DNA from: an uncultured Catenibacterium sp.
GTDB taxonomy: Bacteria > Bacillota_I > Bacilli_A > Erysipelotrichales > Coprobacillaceae
NCBI GenBank assembly: GCA_900764725.1
Contig: CAAFPB010000315.1
Coordinates: 1-27,386, forward strand
Reading direction: 5' to 3'
DNA: 27,386 bases
Shown: positions 6,408 through 15,606 of the stretch, in pieces
Numbering within the stretch: position 1 is the stretch's first letter
How the letters are laid out: every line of letters begins with the position of its first letter
Made by a program: the position numbers and the translations under genes
Notes under the pieces: model-generated
What the model was told of the DNA's origin: nothing
The model's database searches: none
The model's input: only the letters and a program-made list of their open reading frames with translations

Positions 6408-8957
6408 ATGACAGAAAAAAATATTATTATGTCCTTAGAGGATATCATGGGTGACCGCTTTGGACGTTATTCTAAATATATTATCCAGGATCGTGCATTA
6501 CCTGATGTAAGAGATGGATTAAAGCCAGTACAAAGAAGAATTTTATATGCTATGTGGAAAGAAGGGAATCTTCCTACTAAGCCATATCGTAAGTCAGCTA
6601 AGACTGTTGGTACAGTTATTGGTAATTATCACCCTCATGGTGATTCTTCTGTTTATGAAGCAATGGTCCGTTTATCACAGGACTGGAAGATGCGTATGCC
6701 TTTAGTAGATATGCAGGGTAATAATGGGTCTATTGATAATGACCCTGCTGCTGCTATGCGTTATACTGAAGCACGTTTAGCACCAATTGCTTTAGATTTA
6801 ATTAAAGATATAGATAAAGAAACAGTGCCAATGGCTCTTAACTTCGATGATACAGAATATGAACCAACTGTATTTCCAGCTAAGTATCCTAACTTATTAG
6901 TCAATGGGGCAACAGGTATTTCAGCTGGTTATGCCACTGATATTCCCCCTCATAACTTAGAAGAAGTCATTGATGCCACTATTCATCGTATTAAGCATCC
7001 ACATTGTTCATTTGATGATCTTCATCAATTTATTAAGGGTCCTGATTTTCCAACAGGTGCTATAGTAGAGGGAGCGAATGATATTGCGACAGCTCTAAGA
7101 ACAGGGCGTGGTAAGGTTGTTGTTCGTTCACGCTATAAGATTGTAGAACAGAAGAATATGAATCAGATTCTTATTACAGAAATCCCTTATGAAGTTAATA
7201 AGGCAGAACTTGTAAGAAAGATGGCAGAAATTCAATTTAATCGTGATATCGATGGTATTATCGAAGTCAGAGATGAATCAGACCGTAATGGGTTATGTAT
7301 TGCGGTAGATTTAAAGAAGGATGTTGATGCAAGAAATACTTTGAATTACTTCTTTAAGAATACAGATTTACAAAAGAACTATAACTACAATATGACTGCA
7401 ATCAAGGATAAGCGCCCAGTATTAATGGGTATTGAAGATATTCTTGATGGCTATATCAAGCATGAATGTGAAGTTGTCACTAAACGTTCTATTTATGATC
7501 TCAATAAAGCCCAGGAACGTGAACATATTGTAGAAGGGCTTATTAAAGCGATTTCCATTCTAGATGATGTAGTAAAAACAATCAGAGCATCTAAAGATAA
7601 AGCAGATGCAAAAGTGAATTTAATGAATGCTTTTGGCTTTACTGAAAGACAGGCAGAAGCGATTGTGACTTTACAGCTTTATCGTTTAACCAATACTGAT
7701 ATTGTATCTTTAGAAAATGAGCAGAAAGAATTACAGGCTCTTATCGAAAGCTTAAATGCGATTTTAAATAGTGAAAAAGTATTAAGAAAAGTGATTATTG
7801 ATGAATTAAAGGCTGTTAAGAAGAAATATCCAACACCTCGTCTCACTGAAATCAAAGATGAAATCATGGATACTTCAGTGAATCAGCAGGCAATGATTAT
7901 TTCTGAAGATGTTTATGTTTCTATTACACGTGATGGATACTTCAAAAAGATTTCTACACGTTCTTATAAAGCATCTGATGAAAATACATTCGGTAAGAAA
8001 GATACTGATATGCTTGTTGACTTATTTGAAGCCAATACACTTGATGTTATTCTTTCATTCACTAACAAAGGTAACTACTGTTTTGTCCCTGTCTATAAGC
8101 TTGAAGATTTTAAGTGGAAGGATTTAGGTAAACATTTAAGTTACTTGATTAAATTAGCTAATGATGAAAAGATTATTGGTAATATACTTGTAAAATCATT
8201 TGATTTAGACCAGTATATTGTCTTATCAAGTAAAAATGGACAGATTAAACGTGTAAGTGTTAAAGACTTTAATGTCACTCGTTTCTCTAAACCATTAAAG
8301 TGTATGAATTTAAAAGATAATGATGAATTAGTAAGTGTTGATATCAGTGATGGTACAAAGGGTATTATTACTGTCACTAAGGCTGGTTATGGTACTTTAT
8401 ATAGCGAAGATGAAATATCTGTTTTAGGTGTGAAAGCAGGTGGTGTAAAGGGGATTAATATGCGTGATGATGAAGTCGCCTTTATGAGTGTCTTTGATCC
8501 ATCTGTTGTCTCTTCATTATTACTTGTTTTAAACCCTACACATTTTAAACGTATACATATCAGTGATATTCCAGCATGTCATCGTGCAACAAAAGGAACA
8601 TTACTATTCAAGTCATTAAAGACTAAACCTACTAAAACCTTTACTGGATTCATCTGTAATCCACAAGATGAATTTACTGTAAAGAGTGGTACAGAAACAA
8701 TGAAACTAGTATCTAAAGATATTAGCTTTGGCGCACTAAGCACAAAAGCCAATATTTTAAAACAATGTCCATTTGACTTTATTGATGATGTGCATCTCAC
8801 TCGTTCTTTGATTATTGAAGAACATGCACAAAAGAAAGTAGAAGAAAATAAAGTGGATCTCACAATTAAAGATCCAAATCTCTTTGATGAAATGGAAGGG
8901 GACCCTGATACAGAGTTCGAATTTATTTCAATGGATGATTATCTCGATGAAAAGTAG
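6408..8957 (+). CDS. parC: DNA topoisomerase IV subunit A
   Basis: The DNA-cleaving subunit of topoisomerase IV, 849 residues, slightly longer than the usual 800-820. The winged-helix domain contains LPDVRDGLKPVQRRIL, the quinolone-determining stretch YHPHGDSSVYEAM, and the catalytic tyrosine in AMRYTEARLAP. A coiled-coil tower and a C-terminal beta-pinwheel follow. The pinwheel lacks a clear QRRGGKG GyrA-box; the nearest is a degenerate VKAGGVKG. This favours ParC over GyrA. The quinolone-region positions carry serine and glutamate, the usual susceptible residues. The acidic tail (DLTIKDPNLFDEMEGDPDTE) is unremarkable. It is translated from an ATG with purine-rich sequence overlapping the parE stop. 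A weak hairpin near the stop (about 8949-8975) lacks a T-run, so partial read-through into yqeH is possible. Confidence 0.96.
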   Translation: MTEKNIIMSLEDIMGDRFGRYSKYIIQDRALPDVRDGLKPVQRRILYAMWKEGNLPTKPYRKSAKTVGTVIGNYHPHGDSSVYEAMVRLSQDWKMRMPLVDMQGNNGSIDNDPAAAMRYTEARLAPIALDLIKDIDKETVPMALNFDDTEYEPTVFPAKYPNLLVNGATGISAGYATDIPPHNLEEVIDATIHRIKHPHCSFDDLHQFIKGPDFPTGAIVEGANDIATALRTGRGKVVVRSRYKIVEQKNMNQILITEIPYEVNKAELVRKMAEIQFNRDIDGIIEVRDESDRNGLCIAVDLKKDVDARNTLNYFFKNTDLQKNYNYNMTAIKDKRPVLMGIEDILDGYIKHECEVVTKRSIYDLNKAQEREHIVEGLIKAISILDDVVKTIRASKDKADAKVNLMNAFGFTERQAEAIVTLQLYRLTNTDIVSLENEQKELQALIESLNAILNSEKVLRKVIIDELKAVKKKYPTPRLTEIKDEIMDTSVNQQAMIISEDVYVSITRDGYFKKISTRSYKASDENTFGKKDTDMLVDLFEANTLDVILSFTNKGNYCFVPVYKLEDFKWKDLGKHLSYLIKLANDEKIIGNILVKSFDLDQYIVLSSKNGQIKRVSVKDFNVTRFSKPLKCMNLKDNDELVSVDISDGTKGIITVTKAGYGTLYSEDEISVLGVKAGGVKGINMRDDEVAFMSVFDPSVVSSLLLVLNPTHFKRIHISDIPACHRATKGTLLFKSLKTKPTKTFTGFICNPQDEFTVKSGTETMKLVSKDISFGALSTKANILKQCPFDFIDDVHLTRSLIIEEHAQKKVEENKVDLTIKDPNLFDEMEGDPDTEFEFISMDDYLDEK

Positions 8958-9029
8958 GAAATATCCTTGCTTTTCTCTATATAATCAAATAAAAATAGTG
9001 TAAAATGACCTAAGAAAAGGAAGGTATAT

Positions 9030-10118
9030 ATGACAGAAATAAGATGTTATGGATGTGGCGCCATCATTCAAAGCGCTGATACAAAAAAGCCTGGCTATGT
9101 GCCAGAATCTGCTTTAAGCAAGGAAAAGGTTCTTTGTCAGAGATGTTATAAATTAATGCATTACCATCAGAAGATGGAATCTCATTTAACTAAAGATGAT
9201 TTCTTACGTGTTTTACAAACTGTAGGAGAAAAGGATTGTTTAGTTGTTTATATCGTTGACTTATTTGACTTTAATGGTTCTCTTGTACCTGGTCTTATGC
9301 GTCATATTGGATATAATGATGTACTTGTACTTGCGAATAAGAGAGATATCTTACCTAAGTCTTTAAAAGAACATAGACTTAATACATGGGTAAGAAGACA
9401 GTTCAAAGAATATGGTATCAAGCCTCTTGACGTAGTTATTACAAGTGGTAAGAAGAATATGAACTTTGATGAAATCTTTGATAAGATTGATGAATATCGT
9501 CATGGACGTGATGTATATGTTGTAGGTATTACTAATGTTGGTAAGTCTACATTTATCAACCGTATGTTGAAAAACTATTCAGATGCATCTAATCTTATTA
9601 CGACAAGTGAATTCCCTGGTACGACTCTTGATTTAATCAAGATTCCTCTTGATGATCATTCATCATTATATGATACTCCAGGTATCATGAATGAACATCA
9701 ATATACATCTGTTGTAGATGAAAAGGATCTGGCTTATATTATGCCTCAGGGTGAAGTAAAGCCTATGATTTACCAGTTGAATGATGATCAGTCAATCTTC
9801 TTTAGTGGTCTTGCGAGAATTGATTATACAAAAGGAAATAAAGGAAACTTCATCTGCTACTTCTCTAGAAATATGCAGATTCATCGTACAAAGACTGAAA
9901 AAGCAGATGAATTATTTAATAGACATAAACAGTTACAGGTTTATGGACCAGCTTCAAGCATGAAGGAAATGAAGTCTTATGAATTCACTTTACCAGAAGA
10001 AAAACGTGATATTGTGATTTCTGGTTTAGGATTTATATGTATTCATGCACCTAAGGGTAAGATCAAGGTTTATGTACCTGAAGGTATTGATGTATTTATG
10101 AGAGAAAGTTTAATTTAG
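9030..10118 (+). CDS. yqeH: Ribosome biogenesis GTPase YqeH
   Basis: A 362-residue circularly permuted GTPase needed for 30S subunit assembly. An N-terminal zinc finger is formed by Cys6, Cys9, Cys36 and Cys39. The G motifs come in permuted order: G4 NKRD at 103-106, then G1 GITNVGKST at 166-174, G2 around PGTT (196-199) and G3 DTPG at 215-218. The C-terminal part resembles the YqeH RNA-binding region. This order and the zinc finger separate YqeH from RsgA and YlqF. An AAGGAAGG-type site lies before the ATG. A TAAAAT at 9001-9006 may be a weak -10, but no good -35 is seen, so transcription may partly come from parE-parC. It leads the conserved yqeH-yhbY-nadD-yqeK-rsfS-yqeM series; the yqeG and aroE genes found with it in Bacillus are absent. 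Confidence 0.96.
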   Translation: MTEIRCYGCGAIIQSADTKKPGYVPESALSKEKVLCQRCYKLMHYHQKMESHLTKDDFLRVLQTVGEKDCLVVYIVDLFDFNGSLVPGLMRHIGYNDVLVLANKRDILPKSLKEHRLNTWVRRQFKEYGIKPLDVVITSGKKNMNFDEIFDKIDEYRHGRDVYVVGITNVGKSTFINRMLKNYSDASNLITTSEFPGTTLDLIKIPLDDHSSLYDTPGIMNEHQYTSVVDEKDLAYIMPQGEVKPMIYQLNDDQSIFFSGLARIDYTKGNKGNFICYFSRNMQIHRTKTEKADELFNRHKQLQVYGPASSMKEMKSYEFTLPEEKRDIVISGLGFICIHAPKGKIKVYVPEGIDVFMRESLI

Positions 10119-10129
10119 AGGATAAATGA

Positions 10130-10414
10130 ATGTTAAATAGTAAGCAGAAGAAATTTTTAAGAAGTGAAGCACATAGCTTAAAGCCAATCTTCCAGGTTGG
10201 TAAAGATGGTGTAGGAGAAAAACAGATCAACAGTATCAATGATGCTTTAAAAGCAAAAGAACTTATTAAGGTTAAGTTATTAGATACTTGCCCTGAAACA
10301 GTGAATGAAGTAGCTTTAGAAATCTCAATGGGTACTAAAGCAGATGTTGTTCATATTATTGGACATACAATCGTTTTCTATAAATCAAGTGAAAAAGGAA
10401 TTTATAAGATCTAA
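10130..10414 (+). CDS. yhbY: CRM-domain RNA-binding protein YhbY/YqeI
   Basis: A 94-residue protein consisting of one CRM domain, related to the C-terminal half of IF3. The signature LNSKQKKFLRSEAHSLKP, the GxxG-type loop VGKDGVGEKQI and a C-terminal VHIIGHTIVFYK strand are visible. E. coli YhbY binds pre-50S particles, so a role in large-subunit assembly is likely. It starts 11 bases after yqeH and its UAA overlaps the ATG of the next gene by one base (TAATG), implying translational coupling. The length is normal. Confidence 0.94.
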   Translation: MLNSKQKKFLRSEAHSLKPIFQVGKDGVGEKQINSINDALKAKELIKVKLLDTCPETVNEVALEISMGTKADVVHIIGHTIVFYKSSEKGIYKI

Positions 10415-11514
10415 TGAATATTGGATTACTTGGTGGTAGTTTTGATCCTATCCATAAAGGGCATATAGAGATTGCAAAGGAGGCTTTGTCTTTGCTTTCT
10501 CTTGATTCATTTTACTTCATTCCTACTAAAAACAACCCTTGGAAGGATAAACAGAATGCCCCTGGCGATATGCGTAAAGAAATGATAGAGATTGCGATTC
10601 ACCAGGAACCAAAAATGAATGTTTGTACTATTGAGCTTGATTCAACAAATGATGAAAAGAATTATACAATTGATACGATTCATGCATTAAAAGAAATGTA
10701 TCCTAACGATAATTTATATTATTTAATGGGTATGGATCAGGCTATGGCTTTTGAAAAATGGAAAGAAGCCAAAGAAATATCAGAATTAGTCCAGCTTGTA
10801 GCCTTTAATAGAGGTGGTTATCCTACAACACATCCTAATCTAGAAACATATCATTTTATTAAGATGAACAATGTAGAAATTACAGCTTCTAGCACGGAAA
10901 TTAAAGAAGGGGCATTAGATATGCTCGATAAAGATGTACTGAGATATATTTCAAAAAATGGTTTATACCTTGATACTATGATTAGAGATAGAATGAAGGA
11001 GAAACGCTATAAGCATACATTAAGCGTTGCTTCTCTCACAAAAGCTTTCTGTGAAAGTAATGGAATTGATCCACTTAAAGGCTATATTGCCGGTATGATG
11101 CATGATGTTGCGAAAGAAATGCCTCATGAAGAAGCTAAAAAACTTATGAAGAAGCATTATACTTCTCATCTAGACCAGCCAGAACCTATCTGGCATCAAT
11201 GGCTTTCACGTTATGTATGTGAGAATGAATTCCTCATTGAGGATGAAGAAATCTTAAAAGCCATTGAAGATCATACAACAGCTTCTACATCTATGAGTCT
11301 TCTTGGTATGTGTTTATATTGTGCTGATAAGTTAGATCCTTTAAGAGGTTACGATTCATCAGAACAGATTACTTTATGTAAACATGATATTGAAGCAGGA
11401 TTTAGAAACTGTCTGACTGATTTTTATGAATTTTCCACAAAGAAACATCGTCCAATCGATCCATGTTTCTTTGAAGTTTATGATAAATATGTAAAAGGAG
11501 AAAATAATGACTAA
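10414..11514 (+). CDS. Fusion: NadD nicotinate-mononucleotide adenylyltransferase + YqeK HD hydrolase
   Basis: A 366-residue protein joining two normally separate enzymes. Residues 1-188 are NadD, which makes nicotinate adenine dinucleotide from NaMN and ATP: the nucleotidyltransferase motif GGSFDPIHKGH (7-17), the YYLMGMDQ block, and the ASSTEIKEG motif near 158-166, where the usual arginine of SSTxIR is lysine. Residues about 189-366 match YqeK, an HD-domain protein whose Bacillus homologue splits Ap4A into ADP: His201, His230-Asp231, His261, His287 in EDHTTAS and Asp305 in CADKLDP. In Bacillus these are adjacent genes (yqeJ, yqeK). There is no stop or ribosome site at the junction (around 10978), so a true fusion is seen. 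The start overlaps the yhbY stop by one base, and the end overlaps rsfS by 8 bases. Both activities concern adenylylated nucleotides. All catalytic residues I can identify except that Arg/Lys change are kept. Confidence 0.92.
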   Translation: MNIGLLGGSFDPIHKGHIEIAKEALSLLSLDSFYFIPTKNNPWKDKQNAPGDMRKEMIEIAIHQEPKMNVCTIELDSTNDEKNYTIDTIHALKEMYPNDNLYYLMGMDQAMAFEKWKEAKEISELVQLVAFNRGGYPTTHPNLETYHFIKMNNVEITASSTEIKEGALDMLDKDVLRYISKNGLYLDTMIRDRMKEKRYKHTLSVASLTKAFCESNGIDPLKGYIAGMMHDVAKEMPHEEAKKLMKKHYTSHLDQPEPIWHQWLSRYVCENEFLIEDEEILKAIEDHTTASTSMSLLGMCLYCADKLDPLRGYDSSEQITLCKHDIEAGFRNCLTDFYEFSTKKHRPIDPCFFEVYDKYVKGENND

Positions 11515-11851
11515 AGTAGAATGTATTGTAAAGGCAATGAATGATAAATTAGCACAGGATATTGTAGCAATCAACATGGAGAATGCATCTCCTCTATATG
11601 ACACATTTATTTTATGTACTGCATCTAATAAACGTTTATTAAATGCAATTCAGGATAATGTAGTTGACCAGTGTGAACTCAATGGTTTTGAAATCAAGAG
11701 CGTAGAAGGTCGTGGTAATGCTGAATGGATTCTTATTGATGCAGGTGATGTGATCTGTCATATCTTCTCTGAAGAAGCACGTAAAGAATATAATTTAGAG
11801 AAATTATGGAGTGATATGCCTACAATTGATATCGAGGAGTACCTTGCATAA
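11507..11851 (+). CDS. rsfS: Ribosome silencing factor RsfS
   Basis: A 114-residue protein of the RsfS/Iojap family (YqeL in Bacillus). It binds ribosomal protein uL14 and blocks subunit joining when nutrients are scarce. The visible family features are the nucleotidyltransferase-like fold with ENASPLYDTFILCTA, the VEGRGNAEWILIDAGDVICHIF block and YNLEKLWSDMP. The ATG lies inside the end of the nadD-yqeK gene (8-base overlap) behind an AAGGAG site, and the stop overlaps the next ATG by one base. The tight coupling fits coordinated output of the ribosome-related cluster. The length is typical. Confidence 0.95.
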   Translation: MTKVECIVKAMNDKLAQDIVAINMENASPLYDTFILCTASNKRLLNAIQDNVVDQCELNGFEIKSVEGRGNAEWILIDAGDVICHIFSEEARKEYNLEKLWSDMPTIDIEEYLA

Positions 11852-12564
11852 TGGCTGCCTATAAAGAGTTTTCTTATTATTATGATTCTTTAATGGACCC
11901 GGACTTCTATTCTGAATATTTAAAATTCATTCATGAACATGCTAATTTAAAAACAGTATTAGAACTAGGATGTGGAACAGGCTTAACTGCCATTGAACTT
12001 GCGAAAGAAGGACATCAGGTTCTAGCAACTGATTTATCTGAAGATATGGTCAACATCACTTCTTTAAAGGCTAAAGATGAAGGTGTAGAACTCTTAACTG
12101 AAACAATTGATATGTGTGATTTCGCCTTATCTCAGCCTGTTGATACTATTCTTTGTTTAACAGATGCGATTAACTATGTTTTAAGTAAGAAAAAGGTACA
12201 AGATGTCTTTAATAATGTATATGAAGGTTTAAAATACAATGGGACATTTATCTTTGATGTGAATAGTTTATATAAGTGCAATGTCATCTTAGATGATTAT
12301 CATGAAAAGAACGAAGATGACGATTTCTTCTTCTCATGGGATGTAGAGAGTGATCATAAGGGTGGTATTACCCATCATATTATTATTGATGAAGATGGTC
12401 ATCATGTTGATGAAACGCATCGTCAAAAAACACTTCCTGTAGAAGAATATGTCAAAATGCTTAAAAAAGCTGGATTTAAATCTATTGCATATTATAGTGA
12501 TTTTGGTGAATACAAGGAAGAGTGTGAACGTATTATATTTGTAGTAAAGAAAGTGAGGGATTAA
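11851..12564 (+). CDS. yqeM: Class I SAM-dependent methyltransferase, YqeM-like
   Basis: A 237-residue Rossmann-fold methyltransferase. The SAM-binding motif I reads VLELGCGTGLTAIELA (about residues 37-52), with motif II acidic residue in VLATDLSEDMV. After it come the acidic motif around DTILCLTDAINYV and a C-terminal domain rich in beta strands. The Bacillus counterpart yqeM follows rsfS (yqeL) in the same order, and the substrate is unknown. Position in the cluster suggests an RNA or ribosome-associated target, but that is inference. The ATG overlaps the rsfS stop by one base. The nucleosidase that removes S-adenosylhomocysteine, the product of such enzymes, is the very next gene, one base away. 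Confidence 0.88.
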   Translation: MAAYKEFSYYYDSLMDPDFYSEYLKFIHEHANLKTVLELGCGTGLTAIELAKEGHQVLATDLSEDMVNITSLKAKDEGVELLTETIDMCDFALSQPVDTILCLTDAINYVLSKKKVQDVFNNVYEGLKYNGTFIFDVNSLYKCNVILDDYHEKNEDDDFFFSWDVESDHKGGITHHIIIDEDGHHVDETHRQKTLPVEEYVKMLKKAGFKSIAYYSDFGEYKEECERIIFVVKKVRD

Positions 12565-12565
12565 C

Positions 12566-13258
12566 ATGTTAGGTATTATTGGTGCAATGGAAGAAGAAGT
12601 GAATGAAATACTTGCTTTAATGAATGTAGAAAAAGAATACCAGGAATGTAATTATCATTTTTATGAAGGTTTATTAGGAAAAAAGGATGTTGTAGTCGTA
12701 CAAGGTGGTATTGGTAAGGTCAATGCAGCTATTTCAGCAACTCTTTTATTAAAAAACTTTGATATTGATCATGTGATCAATGTTGGTTCTGCTGGTGGAC
12801 TTGATTTAAAAGAAAATGTTGGTGATGTTGTTATTAGTGAAAAGGTGGCTCATCATGATGTCGATGTCACTGCCTTTGGACGTCCATATGGACAGGTACC
12901 TGATATGCCTCTTTACTATGAAGCTGATGCAACACTTGTATCTTATGCAAAAGAAATATTTGAACATAATGGTTTAACAGTATACAGTGGTCTTATTGTC
13001 TCTGGTGATCAATTTGTCGCAAGAAAAGATCAGGTTGATATAATCAAAGCACATTTCCCTGATGCATTATGTTCTGAAATGGAAGCAGCAACAGTAGCTC
13101 AGGTATGTACAGTATTTAATAAGCCATTTATTATTGCGCGTGGCTTAAGTGATATTTTTGATAAAGGCAGCAGTTCTATCCAATTTGATCAATATCTTAA
13201 GGAAGCTGCAAAGTCATCAGCACGTATGTGCTATGATTTAGCTCAAAAGCTAGTATAA
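12566..13258 (+). CDS. mtnN: 5'-methylthioadenosine/S-adenosylhomocysteine nucleosidase
   Basis: A 230-residue MTA/SAH nucleosidase (Pfs). It splits adenine from methylthioadenosine and S-adenosylhomocysteine, relieving product inhibition of methyltransferases and feeding methionine recycling and AI-2 synthesis. Visible features are the N-terminal IGAMEEEV, GGIGKVNAA, GSAGGL, SGDQFV and the catalytic EMEAATVAQ plus ARGLSD aspartate region. The length is typical. It starts one base after the methyltransferase stop with GTGAGGGA upstream, and is followed with zero spacing by the U32 gene. No luxS is seen in this window. The pairing with a methyltransferase has a parallel in the Bacillus yrrT-mtnN pair. 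Confidence 0.96.
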   Translation: MLGIIGAMEEEVNEILALMNVEKEYQECNYHFYEGLLGKKDVVVVQGGIGKVNAAISATLLLKNFDIDHVINVGSAGGLDLKENVGDVVISEKVAHHDVDVTAFGRPYGQVPDMPLYYEADATLVSYAKEIFEHNGLTVYSGLIVSGDQFVARKDQVDIIKAHFPDALCSEMEAATVAQVCTVFNKPFIIARGLSDIFDKGSSSIQFDQYLKEAAKSSARMCYDLAQKLV

Positions 13259-15568
13259 ATGAATAGAATTGAATTATTAGCCCCTGCAGGTGATTTTGAG
13301 TCCTTGCAGGGCGCTATTGCGAATGGCGCTAATGCGATTTATCTTGGAACAACTGCCTTTTCAGCACGTGCCTTCGCTAAGAACTTTAATCTAGAAGAAC
13401 TCAATCAAGCTGTGCAGTATGCCCATTTAAGAAATGTAAGAATATTTGTAACTGTGAATACATTATATCAAGATGATGAAATGAAGGATGTTTTATCATT
13501 AATTGATAAACTTTATGAGCTACAGATAGATGCACTTCTTATCCAGGATATTGGCTTATTAAAGCTTGTTCATGAAAGATATCCTGATATGGAACTTCAT
13601 ACTTCTACTCAGATGAGTGTGATGTCATTAGAAGCTTTACGCTATTTTGAAGAATTAGGTGTTAAAAGAGTTGTTCTTGCAAGAGAGAATACTATTGATG
13701 AAATTAAATATATCTGTGCCAATACAGATTTGGAAATAGAAGTATTCGCACATGGTGCTTTATGTGTAGCTTATTCAGGACAGTGTTTGATGTCTAGTAT
13801 GATAGGTAGAAGAAGTGGTAATAGAGGTGCTTGTGCCCAGCCATGTCGTTTACCTTATAGTCTAGAAGAAGATGGCAAAATCATTGATACAAGCTATCTC
13901 ATGTCTACAATGGATTTATGTACTGCAGATCATATTAATGAATATATTGAAGCAGGCGTTGCTTCTTTAAAAATAGAAGGTCGTATGAAACGTCCTGAAT
14001 ATGTGGCTGCAGTGACTCAAGTCTATTCTAAAGCCATTAAACATTATTATGAGGGTACTCCTACTTATACAAAAGAGAACTTCAATGATATGAAACAGAT
14101 GTTTAATCGCCATTATACATCTGGTTATCCATTTCATGCGAGTAAGATTGTAGATGAGACATTTTCAGGCAACCAGGGCGTTTTTCTAGGTTATGTGAAG
14201 GGATATGACTATCGTAGTAAACGTGTCTCTATTTCCTTAAAAAATGATTTAACACAGGGAGATTCTATTGTCTTTACAGAAATAGATAAAGGAAGACCTG
14301 TAAATAAGATCTATCATCAAAATAAGCTCATCAATAAAGCAGAAGCAGGCATGAATGTTCAGGTTGAGTTTGATGATGTTGTTAAGGGTGGAACTGTTAA
14401 TAAAACAATCAGTGTAGAAACAATCAACCGTATGCAAAAGACTTATCTGGAAGAAAAGAAATATCGAAAGATAGATATGTACTTTAAAGCATCTCTTAAT
14501 AAGCCTTGTACACTCGTTGTGAAATGTGACGAAGAAGAAGTAACTGTAGTGAGTGAACAGATTATTGAAGCAGCATCAAAGCGTGCTGCCACTAAAGAGA
14601 ATATTACAGAGCACTTAAACAAGCTTGGTCATACTGTATATGAGGCAAACAAGATTGATGTAGAATTAGATGGTGAATTATTTATACCTATCACAATCAT
14701 CAATAATATGCGTCGTGAGGCACTTTCTATGCTAGATAAGTTATTTTCCTTTAAGAAGTTACATAAGGCTCCTATAAAGGATATTCAGCCTCTTAAAGTT
14801 ATTCCTCAAAATGTATCTGAATATCATGTCGTTGTATCAAATGTAAAACAGCTAGAAATCGCCTTAAGATATTATGATCATGTGTACTATTACTATGATG
14901 TACATTTAAAAGAAGCATTAGAATGTTTTAAGAAATATGATAAGATGCCAAATCTTTATCTACCTCGTATAATGCATGATAAGGATATTGATGAAGTCAT
15001 TCACAATCCGCTATTAAAAGAATTTAATACGTTAATTGTCAATGACTTTGGAAGCTATAGATTATTAAAAGATCATCCTCTTATTATCGGTCAGGGATTT
15101 AATATCTATAATCATTATGATGCTTATGCATTTAAAGAACCAGTTATTGCATCATTTGAATGTACAAGAAAACAGATTAGACAGATGAAAGATTATAATG
15201 CAGATCTTATCTTACCTATCTATGGTAAAACAGAAAATATGATTAGTGAACACTGTGTCATTTCACAATCTTATTTCCATAAGAAAGTACCACATTGTGG
15301 AATGTGTAAGAAGCATAGTTATAAGATTGTCGATAGAAAAGGGGTATCATTTGATATCTTTACTGATGAACAATGTCGTAATCATATATTACATAATGAA
15401 CCTATCTATGTAGAAAACCATCAATCTATAAATATTTCATATTTTATTATGCTGACTACAGAAGATGAAAATGAGACTGTAACCGTTTTAGAAGACATCA
15501 AAAAACGTACTTCTAAAGGGAAAAAAAGTGATTTAAAGAAGTCTTTTGTGGTAGGATATTTCAAATAA
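13259..15568 (+). CDS. U32 family protein, RlhA-like (possible rRNA or tRNA hydroxylation)
   Basis: A large (769-residue) U32-family protein. The N-terminal domain starts IELLAPAGDFESLQGAI and carries the family signature around VFAHGALCVAYSGQC, then MSSMIGRRSGNRGACAQPCR with several cysteines. A DUF3656-like middle region and a C-terminal part follow, with ILPIYGKTENM and a cysteine cluster in VPHCGMCKKHSY. Members once called collagenase-like peptidases include RlhA (5-hydroxycytidine at E. coli 23S C2501) and TrhP (tRNA U34 hydroxylation), so an RNA hydroxylation role is more likely than proteolysis. Length and DUF3656 favour the RlhA type, though the exact target is unknown. The ATG immediately follows the mtnN stop, so this is the last gene of the yqeH operon. 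Only a very short hairpin (15574-15586) follows, so the end of transcription is unclear. Confidence 0.85.
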   Translation: MNRIELLAPAGDFESLQGAIANGANAIYLGTTAFSARAFAKNFNLEELNQAVQYAHLRNVRIFVTVNTLYQDDEMKDVLSLIDKLYELQIDALLIQDIGLLKLVHERYPDMELHTSTQMSVMSLEALRYFEELGVKRVVLARENTIDEIKYICANTDLEIEVFAHGALCVAYSGQCLMSSMIGRRSGNRGACAQPCRLPYSLEEDGKIIDTSYLMSTMDLCTADHINEYIEAGVASLKIEGRMKRPEYVAAVTQVYSKAIKHYYEGTPTYTKENFNDMKQMFNRHYTSGYPFHASKIVDETFSGNQGVFLGYVKGYDYRSKRVSISLKNDLTQGDSIVFTEIDKGRPVNKIYHQNKLINKAEAGMNVQVEFDDVVKGGTVNKTISVETINRMQKTYLEEKKYRKIDMYFKASLNKPCTLVVKCDEEEVTVVSEQIIEAASKRAATKENITEHLNKLGHTVYEANKIDVELDGELFIPITIINNMRREALSMLDKLFSFKKLHKAPIKDIQPLKVIPQNVSEYHVVVSNVKQLEIALRYYDHVYYYYDVHLKEALECFKKYDKMPNLYLPRIMHDKDIDEVIHNPLLKEFNTLIVNDFGSYRLLKDHPLIIGQGFNIYNHYDAYAFKEPVIASFECTRKQIRQMKDYNADLILPIYGKTENMISEHCVISQSYFHKKVPHCGMCKKHSYKIVDRKGVSFDIFTDEQCRNHILHNEPIYVENHQSINISYFIMLTTEDENETVTVLEDIKKRTSKGKKSDLKKSFVVGYFK

Positions 15569-15606
15569 CATTTTAGATAAAATCTATATTTTTCATAATT
15601 CCTAAA

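Noticed and set aside
4466..8957. gyrB-gyrA instead of parE-parC
   Set aside because: No clear GyrA-box (QRRGGKG) in the second protein, plsY neighbour and RGKVINTEKA in the first favour topoisomerase IV.
8949..8975. Terminator after parC
   Set aside because: GAAAAG/CTTTTC with an inner AGGA/TCCT pairing is imperfect and has no T-run after it, so it is only noted and not called.
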